A model generated the notes under the pieces. The model searched no databases. It was not told the origin of the DNA and was given only the letters and a program-made list of their open reading frames with translations. Positions 44,967-54,321 of a stretch of 64,000 nucleotides of DNA are shown one piece after another. Each line of letters opens with the position of its first letter. The stretch's first letter is position 1. The stretch comes from Bradyrhizobium sp. 164 (lineage in GTDB: Bacteria; Pseudomonadota; Alphaproteobacteria; Rhizobiales; Xanthobacteraceae), in contig NZ_JADPKA010000110.1 of the NCBI RefSeq assembly GCF_023073715.1, forward strand, positions 124,001-188,000. The letters are read 5' to 3'. The translations under genes were made by a program, and so were the position numbers.

Positions 44967-46310
44967 TTACGCCGCCGCCTGGCCCAGCGCGGAGACGATA
45001 GTGTCGACGACGTCCTCGACCAGGATGCGGTCCTCGCCCTCGCCCATGACGCGGATCACGGGCTCGGTGCCGGAGGAGCGGATCAGGAGGCGGCCGTGGC
45101 CGTTGAGGCGCTTCTCGCCGTCGGAGATCGCCGACTTGACGTCGGAATCGTCGAGCGGCTTGCCGCCCTTGTGGCGGACGTTCTTCAGGATCTGCGGCAG
45201 CGGATCGAAGCGGTGGCAGACTTCGGAGACGGGGCGGCGCAGCTTCTGCACCACCGCCAGCACCTGCAGGGCCGCAACGAAGCCGTCGCCGGTGGTCGCG
45301 TAGTCGGACAGGATGATGTGGCCGGACTGCTCCCCGCCGAGATTGTAGCCGCCGTTCAGCATCTGCTCGAGCACGTAGCGGTCGCCGACCGGCGTGCGGA
45401 CGAGATCGAGCCCCTGCCCGTTGAGGAAGCGCTCGAGGCCGAGATTGGACATCACGGTGGCGACGATGCCCGGCCGCGACAGCCGGCCGTCCTCCTTCCA
45501 GCTTTGCGCGATCACCGCGAGCAGCTGGTCGCCGTCGACCAGATGGCCGCGCTCGTCGACCAGGATGACGCGATCGGCGTCACCGTCGAGCGCAATGCCG
45601 ATGTCGGCGCGCATCTCGCGCACTTTCTTCGACAAGGCTTCCGGCGAGGTGGAGCCGCATTCCTTGTTGATGTTGAAGCCGTCGGGCTCGACGCCGATCG
45701 GCACCACATCCGCACCCAATTCCCATAGCGCTTCCGGCACCACCTTGTAGGCGGCGCCATTGGCGCAATCGATCACAACGCGCAGGCCGTCGAGCGACAG
45801 ATCGCGCGGCAGCGTGCGCTTGGCGAATTCGATGTAGCGGTCATGCACGCCGTCGATGCGGCGGGCGCGCCCCAGGCTCGCGCTCTGTGCGAGACGCTTG
45901 TCGAGGGATTCATCGAGCAGCTGCTCGATCTGCCTCTCGACGTCGTCGGAGAGCTTGAAGCCCTGCGGGCCGAACAGCTTGATGCCGTTGTCCTCGAACA
46001 GATTGTGCGAAGCCGAAATCATGACGCCGAGATCGGCCCGCATGGATTTGGTCAGCATCGCGACCGCCGGTGTCGGCATCGGGCCGACTAGCAGCACGTC
46101 CATGCCGACCGAAGTGAAGCCCGCGACCATCGCGTATTCGATCATGTAGCCGGACAGGCGGGTGTCCTTGCCGATCACGACTCGATGGCGATGGTCACCG
46201 CGCTGAAACGCAAGCCCTGCGGCTTGGCCGACCTTGAGCGCGAGCTCCGGCGTGATCAGTCCGTTGGCGCGGCCCCGAATCCCGTCCGTCCCGAAATATT
46301 TGCGGCTCAT
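44967..46310 (-). CDS. glmM: Phosphoglucosamine mutase GlmM
   Basis: A 447-residue GlmM, which isomerises glucosamine-6-phosphate to glucosamine-1-phosphate for peptidoglycan and LPS precursors. It starts SRKYFGTDGIRGRANGLITPE; the active-site Ser is in GVMISASHNLFEDNGIK, the Mg-binding loop is ALDGDADRVILVDE, the sugar loop GGEQSGHI and the phosphate-binding C-terminal RSSGTEPVIRVMGEG. Length and motifs are complete. The upstream gap is AT-rich and likely holds the promoter. Confidence 0.97.
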   Translation of the reverse strand: MSRKYFGTDGIRGRANGLITPELALKVGQAAGLAFQRGDHRHRVVIGKDTRLSGYMIEYAMVAGFTSVGMDVLLVGPMPTPAVAMLTKSMRADLGVMISASHNLFEDNGIKLFGPQGFKLSDDVERQIEQLLDESLDKRLAQSASLGRARRIDGVHDRYIEFAKRTLPRDLSLDGLRVVIDCANGAAYKVVPEALWELGADVVPIGVEPDGFNINKECGSTSPEALSKKVREMRADIGIALDGDADRVILVDERGHLVDGDQLLAVIAQSWKEDGRLSRPGIVATVMSNLGLERFLNGQGLDLVRTPVGDRYVLEQMLNGGYNLGGEQSGHIILSDYATTGDGFVAALQVLAVVQKLRRPVSEVCHRFDPLPQILKNVRHKGGKPLDDSDVKSAISDGEKRLNGHGRLLIRSSGTEPVIRVMGEGEDRILVEDVVDTIVSALGQAAA

Positions 46311-46531
46311 ATCGTCCCCCAGGCAACAACCAGGGACCCCTCTACAACCACGGGCTGCCCGAAAGGGCCCCGCATCCCTGATTTGCCGAGCACTTATAAA
46401 GCCATCGCGGCTAAGTTGGCTTCAAAAAATATGATAAATCATTACGGAACCGGGCACGCCGCTGCCCTGATAACGTATTGTTAACATTATATTTCCGAAC
46501 TGGGAAGCCGGAACGGGAACGGAACCTGTCC

Positions 46532-46699
46532 CTAGCCGGTGCGCTTCACATGCCCGTCCCCGCGGCTCGGCGGCGGCTGGGTGACATTGACGGGATCGGA
46601 GGCGGGAAAGGTCTCTTCCAGACCTTCTTCCAGCGCTTCCTCGAGGGCGCGCTTCTCCTTGGTCTCTTCCGGCGAAGGTCCGGCGTGCGGCCTCGTCAT
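46532..46699 (-). CDS. Small acidic protein with LEETFPASDPV motif
   Basis: A 55-residue protein MTRPHAGPSPEETKEKRALE followed by EALEEGLEETFPASDPVNVT and QPPPSRGDGHVKRTG. The block EGLEETFPASDPVNVTQP recurs in many short proteobacterial hypotheticals, so this is a real gene family of unknown role. AGGAGG lies 6 bases before the ATG at 46699. It is divergent from the lactate dehydrogenase gene, with about 100 bases between. Confidence 0.8.
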   Translation of the reverse strand: MTRPHAGPSPEETKEKRALEEALEEGLEETFPASDPVNVTQPPPSRGDGHVKRTG

Positions 46700-46802
46700 G
46701 GCGCCCTCCTGCAAAACGGTCTGGCAAACGATTTGGCTGTGCATCCAACCATGCTAGATGACCCCGAAATCATCCGATGCAAGACGGGCCGGGGAAACGA
46801 TC

Positions 46803-47945
46803 ATGAAGCACATCACCTGTATCGACGATCTCCGTGCGCTGCATAAGCGCCGCGTGCCGAAGGCGTTCTTCGATTATTGCGACCGCGGCTCCTATGCCGA
46901 GGAGACGCTGCGCGCCAACCGCGAGGACATGCAGGCGATCAAGTTCCGCCAGCGCATCCTGGTCGACGTCTCCAAACGCGACACCTCGACCACAATCCTC
47001 GGCGAGCCCTCGACCATGCCGCTGATCCTCGCGCCCGTCGGCCTGCTCGGCATGCAGCATGGCGACGGCGAGATCCATGCCTGCCGCGCCGCGCAGGCCG
47101 CCGGTATCCCGTTCACGCAATCGACGATGTCGATCTGCTCGATCGAGGACATCGCCGCCAATGTCGAGAAGCCGTTCTGGTTCCAGCTCTATGTCATGAA
47201 GGACCGCGGCTTCATCAAGGACTTGATCCAGCGCGCCATCGCAGCGAAGTGCAGCGCGCTGGTGCTGACCGTCGATCTTCAGGTGATCGGCCAGCGCCAC
47301 GCCGACATCAAGAACGGCATGACGGTACCGCCGGAATGGTCGCTATCGAAATTGCTGGATTTCGCCAGCAAGCCGGCCTGGGTTTCCGGCGTGCTGCAAG
47401 GCAAGCGCCGCACGTTCGGCAACATCGCCGGCCACGTGAAGAACACCGAGGATCTCAACCGCCTCGCCGAATGGACCGCGTCGCAGTTCGACACCTCGCT
47501 GAACTGGAAGGACGTCGAGTGGGTCCGCAGCATCTGGCCTGGCAAGCTCATCCTTAAGGGCATTTTGGACGTCGAGGATGCCGAGGAAGCCGCCAAGACC
47601 GGCGCGCAGGCCCTGGTCGTCTCCAACCATGGCGGCCGGCAGCTCGACGGCGCGCCGTCATCGATCGAGGTGCTGCCCGAGATTGCGGACGCGGTCGGCG
47701 AGAAGATGGAGATCATGTTCGACGGCGGCATCCGCTCCGGCCAGGACGTGATGCGCGCGCTCGCGCTCGGCGCCAAGTCCTGCATGATCGGCCGCGCCTA
47801 TGCCTATGGCCTGGGGGCTGGCGGCCAGGCCGGCGTCGCCAAGGCGATCGACATCATCCAGAAGGAGCTGCTCACCACCATGGGCCTGTGCGGCGTCAAC
47901 CGGATCGACGAGATCGACGATCATATCATTGCGGCAGCACCGTAG
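46803..47945 (+). CDS. FMN-dependent alpha-hydroxy-acid dehydrogenase (LldD-like)
   Basis: A 380-residue TIM-barrel flavoenzyme of the L-lactate dehydrogenase/glycolate oxidase family. The FMN region includes LAPVGLLGMQHGDGEI and QSTMSICSIEDIA; the catalytic Tyr-Lys-His set is in FQLYVMKD, KLILKGILDVEDA and VVSNHGGRQLDGAPSS, and the phosphate site is MFDGGIRSGQDV and CMIGRAYAYGLGAGGQ. It oxidises a 2-hydroxy acid, most likely L-lactate, feeding electrons to the respiratory chain. The ATG at 46803 gives the usual length. Confidence 0.92.
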   Translation: MKHITCIDDLRALHKRRVPKAFFDYCDRGSYAEETLRANREDMQAIKFRQRILVDVSKRDTSTTILGEPSTMPLILAPVGLLGMQHGDGEIHACRAAQAAGIPFTQSTMSICSIEDIAANVEKPFWFQLYVMKDRGFIKDLIQRAIAAKCSALVLTVDLQVIGQRHADIKNGMTVPPEWSLSKLLDFASKPAWVSGVLQGKRRTFGNIAGHVKNTEDLNRLAEWTASQFDTSLNWKDVEWVRSIWPGKLILKGILDVEDAEEAAKTGAQALVVSNHGGRQLDGAPSSIEVLPEIADAVGEKMEIMFDGGIRSGQDVMRALALGAKSCMIGRAYAYGLGAGGQAGVAKAIDIIQKELLTTMGLCGVNRIDEIDDHIIAAAP

Positions 47946-47955
47946 CGTCTTGGGT

Positions 47956-48010
47956 GGGCAGGGCGCTTGTCCACCGTAGCTCGACGAGCGAAGGCGGAAG
48001 CGTGGCGACC
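47956..48010. repeat. Repeat with CGTAGCT...GCGAAGGCGGA motif
   Basis: GTCCACCGTAGCTCGACGAG followed by CGAAGGCGGAAGCGTGG resembles the repeat after tRNA-Cys near 12.92-12.96 kb. Only two related copies are seen in the window. Non-coding. Confidence 0.4.
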
Positions 48011-48124
48011 TTCGTTCCAAGTTGAGAGAAGACGTGGGCACGGCGCGAGCGCGCCTTTGCCCCTTGCTCGGCGAGATGCAGCAACACTAACAGCCTCGTC
48101 CCGGCGGAGGCGACCGCTCTCCCC

Positions 48125-48751
48125 TCACATTGGCGGCGTGAGGCCGTCGCGGCCGACGCTGACGCGGTTGGTCTCGAAAGAGCCGTCCGGCAATTGCTTC
48201 ATGAAGGCGATGACCTTGGCACCGGTCTTCAGATCGGATTTGTCGCCGGGCACCAAGGTCACCACCGGGGTGTTGTCGGGAACGAACACCTTCTTCTCGC
48301 CGTCCTTGTACTTGACCAGCAGCGTGTGGCCGTCATTGCCGACCACGCTCTCGGCGACCGTCGCATTGGTCATGCTGGAGTTGGGCTTGAGGTCCCAGGG
48401 CCGCGAGCCCTCGCCGGTGCCGCGCATGCTCTCCGGAAACACGTGGACCTCGACCGCGTTCTGGCCGCCATCCGGCCCCGGCACGGTGGTGGCGCCGATG
48501 AACGAACCGGGCTTGATGTCGGCGAGTGAGATCTTGGTGATGCCCGAGACGTTCACATCAGCGGCGATGTGAAGCTTGAAATCTTCGCCGCTGCGCGACT
48601 TGACCTGCATGGTGTCGCCATTGACGTTCTCGATCGTGCCGCGCACACGCGTCGGCACCGGCGCTTTTTGGGCGGTGGCGCAGTAGGTCGAGAGGGTCAC
48701 CATCGCGATGGCGAGAAGTGGACGTGTGAAAGTTGCGCGTTGAACAGACAT
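48125..48751 (-). CDS. Periplasmic DUF5666-like hypothetical protein
   Basis: A 208-residue exported protein. The signal peptide is RPLLAIAMVTLSTYCATA, then VPTRVRGTIENVNGDTMQVK begins a repeat-rich beta structure of OB-like modules (GEDFKLHIAADVNVSGITKI; GHTLLVKYKDGEKKVFVPDN; GAKVIAFMKQLPDGSFETNR). Each module has the gxVxxvdgxxlxV pattern common in DUF5666-type proteins. Function is unknown. The start MSVQRATFTRP is chosen. It precedes aroE on the opposite side of a small gap. Confidence 0.75.
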   Translation of the reverse strand: MSVQRATFTRPLLAIAMVTLSTYCATAQKAPVPTRVRGTIENVNGDTMQVKSRSGEDFKLHIAADVNVSGITKISLADIKPGSFIGATTVPGPDGGQNAVEVHVFPESMRGTGEGSRPWDLKPNSSMTNATVAESVVGNDGHTLLVKYKDGEKKVFVPDNTPVVTLVPGDKSDLKTGAKVIAFMKQLPDGSFETNRVSVGRDGLTPPM

Positions 48752-48807
48752 GGCGGTCTCCGGTTGTCCCCACGGAGATAGAACTCCGGAACAGCCGCGC
48801 CATTCTC

Positions 48808-49641
48808 TCAAGTCTTTGTGAGATCGGCCTCGACCAGCGCGCGCAGCTCGGTGGTGACTTCAGGACGCCGGCCGAACCACAGCTCGAAGCCGCGCACCGC
48901 CTGGTGCAGCAACATGCCGAGCCCGTCGGCGGTCTTCAGCCCGTGCGCTTTGGCTGCCGCAAGCAGCGGCGTCACCAGCGGGACATAAACGAGATCGGCG
49001 ACCACCGCCGCCTCCGGCAGGCGCGCCACATCGATATCGAGCGGAGGCTGGCCGTGCATGCCGAGCGAGGTCGTGTTCACGAGAAGTTTTGCACGCGGCA
49101 GCACGTCGTTGATGCTGTCCCATGTCACAGGATGCACCTTTGGCCCAAAGAGACTTGCCAGCGTCTCCGCCCGCGCGATGGTGCGATTGGCGAGATGGAT
49201 GCGCTTGATGCCTTGCTCACGCAGGCCGAACACGACCGCGCGCGAGGAGCCGCCAGCCCCGAGGACCAGCGCCTCCTCAGCCGCATTCCAGCCGGGCGCG
49301 CTGGCGTCGAGATTGCCGATGAAGCCTTCGACGTCGGTATTGGTCGCGTGCAGCTCGCCGTCTTCGAACCACAGCGTATTGGCGGCACCCACAGCCGTTG
49401 CGCGCGCATCGGGTTTCGACAGCGCCAGCACGTCCTCCTTGTGCGGGATGGTGACGTTGGCGCCAACGAAGCCGCGCAGCGACAGCCGCAGCACGAAGTC
49501 ACGCAAATCCTCGGGCGGGACAGCCTCGATGACGTAGCCGCCCTCGATCCCGAGCGTGCGCAGCCAGTAATGATGAATCAGCGGCGATCGCGAATGCGCC
49601 GCCGGCCATCCGATCAGACAAGCGGCGGGAGCCCTGGTCAC
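48808..49641 (-). CDS. aroE: Shikimate dehydrogenase AroE
   Basis: A 277-residue AroE, NADPH-dependent reduction of 3-dehydroshikimate. The substrate site is LIGWPAAHSRSPLIHHYWL, with catalytic Lys in GANVTIPHKEDVLAL and Asp in ATNTDVEGFIG. The NADP-binding domain is ALVLGAGGSSRAVVFGL and LANRTIARAE. The C-terminal QAVRGFELWFGRRP contains the conserved Gln. In alphaproteobacteria aroE is often beside coaE and dnaQ; that context is absent here, so this could be a second copy. Confidence 0.93.
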   Translation of the reverse strand: MTRAPAACLIGWPAAHSRSPLIHHYWLRTLGIEGGYVIEAVPPEDLRDFVLRLSLRGFVGANVTIPHKEDVLALSKPDARATAVGAANTLWFEDGELHATNTDVEGFIGNLDASAPGWNAAEEALVLGAGGSSRAVVFGLREQGIKRIHLANRTIARAETLASLFGPKVHPVTWDSINDVLPRAKLLVNTTSLGMHGQPPLDIDVARLPEAAVVADLVYVPLVTPLLAAAKAHGLKTADGLGMLLHQAVRGFELWFGRRPEVTTELRALVEADLTKT

Positions 49642-49733
49642 GGTCGTCCTTCCCTCAAGCGATATGGAAGGCGATCCATTTCGCGTCCCGACGGCTCTGT
49701 CAAGCGCACGAGCGCCGCATCGCCACGGCGCCG

Positions 49734-51476
49734 TCAGCTCGCAGCAGCCTCATCGGCTGCAGAGCTCTTGATGTCAGCAATGGCGCGCTCGAGGCTCTGG
49801 CGATAGCGCGCGCGGGGCGGCGTCACGCCATGGGTGAGCAGCGCGCGGCGAACCGCTGGCGAGGCGCCCGTGATGAACAGCCTGATGCCCTGGCGATGAG
49901 CCCTCGCGGCGACGCGCCCGAGCACGTTCGCCGCGGTGGAGTCCAGGAACGGCACCGCGGCGAAATCGACCACGAAGGCCTTGCGCCGGTCGGCGATGCC
50001 GTCGAGCACGCTTCCGATCGCAGAGGCGGCGCCGAAGAAGAACGCGCCGGTGATGCGATAGACCAGCACGTCGCGGTCCACCGCAAGCGCGGGGTCGTAG
50101 GGAATGCGCGAACCGTTGCCGTCGTCGGGACGATCGGCGGCCACGAGCGGCGTGCGCTCCTCGATGCCCGTCGTCTCCGCCATGCGGTGGATGAACAGCA
50201 CCGCGCCGAGCGCGAAGCCGACCAGAATGCCTTCGGTGAGATCGCGAAAGATCGTGAGCAGGAAGGTCGCGAGCAGCACGACGGCATCGCCCCATGACGA
50301 GCGCAGCAGCGTCGCGAATTCGTGCTTCTCCGCCATGGTCCAGGCCACGACCACGAGCACGGAGGCGAGCGCAGCCAGCGGAATGTAGCTTGCGAGCGGC
50401 GCCGCGATCAGCATGAACAACAGCAGGAAGAACGCGTGCAGCATCCCCGCGAGCGGCCCGCGCGCGCCAGCGCGGATATTGGTCGCGGTGCGCGCGATCA
50501 GGCCGGTGACGCAGATGCCGCCGAACAGCGCCGAGCCGATATTGGCGGCGCCTTGCGCCACCAGCTCGCAATTGGAACGGTGGCGGCGTCCGGTCATGCC
50601 GTCGGCCACCACTGCCGATAGCAGCGATTCGATCGCCGCCAGCAGCGCGAACGCAATCGCATCCGGCAGCACGGCCCTTGCCTTCTCAAGCGAGAAGGCG
50701 GGCAGCGCTGGCGACGGCAGCTCGCGCGGAATGCCGCCGAAGCGCGAGCCGATGGTCTCGACCGGCAGCGACAATACGGCAGTTGCGACCGCCGCAAACA
50801 CGACCGCGATCAGGATGCCGGGCCAGGACGGCCGCCAGCGACGCAACACGCCAATGATGACGATGCTGACGATCGCGACCGCGACGGCGGCTGGATTGAC
50901 GGTGTTGAGGCCGCCGGCGAGCGCAACGAGTTTCGGGACGAATTCGCTGGGCTCTTTTCCCGCAAGCGTGATGCCGCCGAGATCGCGGAGCTGGCTCGCA
51001 AAGATGATGACGGCGATGCCGGCAGTGAAGCCGACGGTTACGGGATAGGGAATGAACTTGATGTAGGTGCCGACCCGCAACAGGCCCGCCGTGACCAGGA
51101 ACAGCCCCGCCATCAGGGTGGCGAGGATGACGCCCTCGACGCCGTGCCGCTCGGCCGTCACCGCAACCAGGACGATGAAAGCGCCCGCGGGTCCGCCGAT
51201 CTGGAAACGGCTGCCGCCGAGCAGCGACACGATGAAGCCGCCGATAACGGCGGTGTAGAGGCCGCGATCCGGTGTCACGCCCGATGCGATCGCGATCGCC
51301 ATCGACAGCGGCAACGCCACGATCGCGACCGTGAGGCCGGCGAAGACGTCGGCGCGAAAGTCCGCGGCGCCGTATCCCTCACGCCAGACGGTGACGAGCT
51401 TTGGCAAGTATAATTCGGCAAAAGTCGGCCGGCGAAGCTGATGCAGTCTGCCCGCGTGATCGCTTGTGATGCTCAT
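49734..51476 (-). CDS. SulP-family anion transporter with STAS domain
   Basis: A 580-residue SulP transporter, an inner-membrane protein with about 14 half/whole spans and a cytoplasmic STAS domain. It starts LYLPKLVTVWREGYGAADFR and has the family block GLTVAIVALPLSMAIAIASG and SRFQIGGPAGAFIVLVA; the STAS part includes FFGAASAIGSVLDGIADRRK and FLDSTAANVLGRVAARAHRQ. Substrate may be sulfate, bicarbonate or a dicarboxylate. The upstream XRE regulator gene, 93 bases away on the same strand, may control it. Confidence 0.92.
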   Translation of the reverse strand: MSITSDHAGRLHQLRRPTFAELYLPKLVTVWREGYGAADFRADVFAGLTVAIVALPLSMAIAIASGVTPDRGLYTAVIGGFIVSLLGGSRFQIGGPAGAFIVLVAVTAERHGVEGVILATLMAGLFLVTAGLLRVGTYIKFIPYPVTVGFTAGIAVIIFASQLRDLGGITLAGKEPSEFVPKLVALAGGLNTVNPAAVAVAIVSIVIIGVLRRWRPSWPGILIAVVFAAVATAVLSLPVETIGSRFGGIPRELPSPALPAFSLEKARAVLPDAIAFALLAAIESLLSAVVADGMTGRRHRSNCELVAQGAANIGSALFGGICVTGLIARTATNIRAGARGPLAGMLHAFFLLLFMLIAAPLASYIPLAALASVLVVVAWTMAEKHEFATLLRSSWGDAVVLLATFLLTIFRDLTEGILVGFALGAVLFIHRMAETTGIEERTPLVAADRPDDGNGSRIPYDPALAVDRDVLVYRITGAFFFGAASAIGSVLDGIADRRKAFVVDFAAVPFLDSTAANVLGRVAARAHRQGIRLFITGASPAVRRALLTHGVTPPRARYRQSLERAIADIKSSAADEAAAS

Positions 51477-51569
51477 GCCCCACGATGCTCCGAAGCATCG
51501 TGCGTCCCGTGTTGCCGAGGTGCGACGATGCGCTAGCCCATCCTGATCCCGAGCATGATCAACGCCCGA

Positions 51570-51842
51570 TCATGCCCCCACCCGCCGCGGCGGCCCCGGC
51601 TGCTTGAGGCGAACGCCGCGCCCGCCGCTGTCGCTGCGGGCCTGCTCGCCGATCAGCTCGACGCCCGCCCGATCGAACGCCTCGACCACCTTGATCAGGG
51701 TCTCGACCACGCCGCGAACATTGCCGGTGCTGGCTTCCATCCGCTGAATGGTCGGCAGCGAAACGCCGGCGAGTTCGGCCAGGGTTTTCTGGTCAATGCC
51801 GAGCAGCGCGCGCGCTGCCCGCATCTGGAACGACGTGATCAC
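51570..51842 (-). CDS. XRE-type helix-turn-helix regulator
   Basis: A 90-residue DNA-binding protein: QMRAARALLGIDQKTLAELA, GVSLPTIQRMEASTGNVRGV and VETLIKVVEAFDRAGVELIG form the lambda-repressor-like domain with a short tail. It resembles small regulators placed ahead of SulP genes in rhizobia. It probably represses its own promoter through the palindrome at 51890-51910. The start is the Met of MITSFQMRAAR. Confidence 0.88.
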   Translation of the reverse strand: MITSFQMRAARALLGIDQKTLAELAGVSLPTIQRMEASTGNVRGVVETLIKVVEAFDRAGVELIGEQARSDSGGRGVRLKQPGPPRRVGA

Positions 51843-51889
51843 CGTGGCCTCACGTATCAGAATCTATAAATGATATCTGGAGCATATAC

Positions 51890-51910
51890 AATGATGCAAA
51901 ATACATCATT
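51890..51910. promoter_or_regulatory. Dyad operator in the XRE-SulP promoter
   Basis: AATGATG (51890-51896) and CATCATT (51904-51910) are perfect inverse copies around CAAAATA. A minus-strand promoter with -35 TTGCAT (inside the dyad) and -10 TATCAT about 18 bases later is possible. The surrounding 70 bases are unusually AT-rich for this genome. Confidence 0.55.
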
Positions 51911-52049
51911 CGGGGCCAACCGCAAGGGTTTCATGGGCTGCCCATGTCTGTCTCTCTGCAATCAATAAAGGTTGACAAGCCAGCGTCTCCCCTCGCCCTC
52001 TCCGCGCAAGGGCGGGGAGAGGGTAAGGGGACTGTGCTTCCCCAATAGA

Positions 52050-54098
52050 TCACGCCGCGTGCTGATGAGCGGCGATGATCTGGTCGGCGGCGCGGCCGGT
52101 CACTTCGGCCATGTGGTCGAACTGGCGGGTGAAGCTGCCGGCGCCGGCGGTGGCCGAGCGCAGCTCGACGATCAGCTCACCGATCTCGGCTTCCGGCATC
52201 ATGGCGCGGACGCAGTCCCAGCCGCTCCAGCCGTCTCGGGTGTCGAAGCCGAGGATCTGGCCACGCCGCGCCGACAGGATCGCGTTGATCTTGGCGGTGG
52301 CATCGGTCGGGCAGACGATCTCGACCATGTGGATCGGCTCGAGCAAGACCGGCTGGCATTGCGGCAGGCCCTCGTTGAGCCCGATCCGTGCCGCCGTGCG
52401 GAAGGCGAGGTCGGAGGAATCGACGCTGTGATAGGAGCCGTCGGTCAGCGTCACCTGCACGTCGGTGACAGGGAAGCCGAGCGGGCCGCGCGCCAATCCG
52501 TCGACGACGCCTTCCTCCACCGCGGGGATGTAATTGCGCGGCACCGCGCCGCCCACCACTTTTTCGGCGAACTTGAAGCCATCGCCGCGCGGCAGCGGCC
52601 TGATTTCGAGCACGACGTCGCCGAACTGGCCGTGACCGCCGGACTGCTTCTTGTGGCGGCCACGCTGGACGATCGGCTTGCGGATGGTCTCCTGATAACC
52701 GATCGCGGGCGGGTGCGAGGTGACCTTGACGCCGAAGCGGTCGCGCAGCCGCTCGCCGGCGACCCGCAGATGCATTTCGCCCTGGCCCCACAGCACGGTG
52801 TCGTGGGTCCGGGCGTTCTGCACGACCACCAGCGATGGATCCTCCTCGTGCAGGCGGGCCATCGCCTGGCCGAGCTTCACGTCGTCCTTGCGATCGGTCG
52901 CCGCGATCGAGATCGCGAGCACCGGCGGCGTCGGCTCCACGGTGACGAGCGCAGCCGGCGGGGTCTTGCCGCTCGAGACAGTGTCGCCGGTCTTCACGGG
53001 ATCGAGCTTGGCGAGCGCGACGGTGTCGCCGGCTTCGGCCGAGGCACGCTTGGTGTCGTAGGCGCCATTGACGGCGAGGATGCCGGAGATGCGCCCCGCG
53101 CCGCCGGAAGAGGATTGCAGCGTGGCGCCGTCGTCGAGATGGCCGGCGAGCAGCCGCGTCAGCGACAATTTTCCGCCATGCTGCGAATGCAACGTCTTGA
53201 AGACGTAGCCGAGCGCATCCTTGGTCTCGGGAACGCCGAGACGTTTTGCGGTCTCCGCGACGCCCGGCGCCTCATGGCGCAGCGCCTTCATCAGGCGCAG
53301 CACGCCGTTTTCGCGCGCGGCGGCGCCCAGCAGTACCGGACAGATCAGCCCTTCGCGCAATTCACGGGCGAGATCGTCGAACACGGCATCGCGCGGCGGC
53401 TGGATGTCCTCGAGAAGCTGCTCCATCAGCGCATCGTCGTGATCGGCGAGCTTCTCCAGCATCGAGAAGCGGGCCTCTTTCTCGCGGTCGAGATTGCCGC
53501 CTTCGAGCGCGATCACCTCGGAGGCCTTGTGTTCGCGATAGATGAAGGCGCGCTCGAGCGCGAGATCGACGAAGCCCTCGATCAGCTCGCTTTTCCAGAT
53601 CGGGATCTGGCGCAGTACCAGCGGCACGCGTGAGGCGGGCTGTAGCGTTGCGAGGCTCTCGCGGACGCGCTCGGTGGCGCGATCGATCTTGTTGAGGAAC
53701 AGGAAACGCGGGATCTTCAGCTCTTCCAGTTCGCGCAGGATGATCTGAAGCTGCGGCAGCTTCTTCTCGTCGGCCTCGCAAACCACGACCGCGGCGTCGA
53801 CCGCAGGCAGCACGGCGCGCATGTCATAGGCGAATTCAACGGAACCGGGACAGTCGAGGAAGGTGTAGCTGTCGCCCATGAAGGTCGTGGTGGCGGCAGT
53901 CAGGCCGACGGTCATCTTGTGATGACGGGCCTCGGGCGTGGCGTCACCGACAGAAGTTCCGGCATCGACGCTGCCGGCGCGGGGGATTGCGCCCGTTCGC
54001 GCTAGGATTGCTTCGAGAAGCGTGGTTTTACCGCTTTGGAATGGGCCCACTAGCGCAATGCACCGTGGACCTCGGGGACTTCTGACGTCCTGTCCCAT
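52050..54098 (-). CDS. Elongation factor G-like GTPase (EF-G paralogue)
   Basis: A 682-residue EF-G homologue. The G domain has P-loop VGPFQSGKTTL in place of AHVDAGKT, G3 as DCPG and G4 as NKID, but the usual switch I motif RGITI is not visible (HHKMTVGLTAATTTF instead). Domains II-V follow, with GRHKKQSGGHGQFGDVVLEI in domain IV. It is distinct from the main EF-G of the str operon and belongs to a conserved group of EF-G-like proteins of unknown role. The start at 54098 has AGGAGG 6 bases upstream; an earlier ATG does not. Confidence 0.87.
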   Translation of the reverse strand: MGQDVRSPRGPRCIALVGPFQSGKTTLLEAILARTGAIPRAGSVDAGTSVGDATPEARHHKMTVGLTAATTTFMGDSYTFLDCPGSVEFAYDMRAVLPAVDAAVVVCEADEKKLPQLQIILRELEELKIPRFLFLNKIDRATERVRESLATLQPASRVPLVLRQIPIWKSELIEGFVDLALERAFIYREHKASEVIALEGGNLDREKEARFSMLEKLADHDDALMEQLLEDIQPPRDAVFDDLARELREGLICPVLLGAAARENGVLRLMKALRHEAPGVAETAKRLGVPETKDALGYVFKTLHSQHGGKLSLTRLLAGHLDDGATLQSSSGGAGRISGILAVNGAYDTKRASAEAGDTVALAKLDPVKTGDTVSSGKTPPAALVTVEPTPPVLAISIAATDRKDDVKLGQAMARLHEEDPSLVVVQNARTHDTVLWGQGEMHLRVAGERLRDRFGVKVTSHPPAIGYQETIRKPIVQRGRHKKQSGGHGQFGDVVLEIRPLPRGDGFKFAEKVVGGAVPRNYIPAVEEGVVDGLARGPLGFPVTDVQVTLTDGSYHSVDSSDLAFRTAARIGLNEGLPQCQPVLLEPIHMVEIVCPTDATAKINAILSARRGQILGFDTRDGWSGWDCVRAMMPEAEIGELIVELRSATAGAGSFTRQFDHMAEVTGRAADQIIAAHQHAA

Positions 54099-54321
54099 TC
54101 GCCGCCTCCTTTTTTGTGGAGCTCGGCCCATGATTGGGTCGGCAAGCGCAGATGCTCTGCCCGTCCCCGAGATTTGGCAAGCATCAAACGTCGCTGCGGT
54201 GCGTCGTCGGCTCGATCAAGACTTCAACTCTTGACGATTGGTACGACTATCGGCCCGAGCGTTCCACCTCTCCGCGACGGGGGAGGCGAGCCGCCGCCGG
54301 TGCAGTTAGAATTGACGGCAA

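Noticed and set aside
51972..53633. Long plus-strand open frame opposite the EF-G-like gene
   Set aside because: Composition is typical antisense of a GC-rich gene and the EF-G domains on the other strand are unmistakable.
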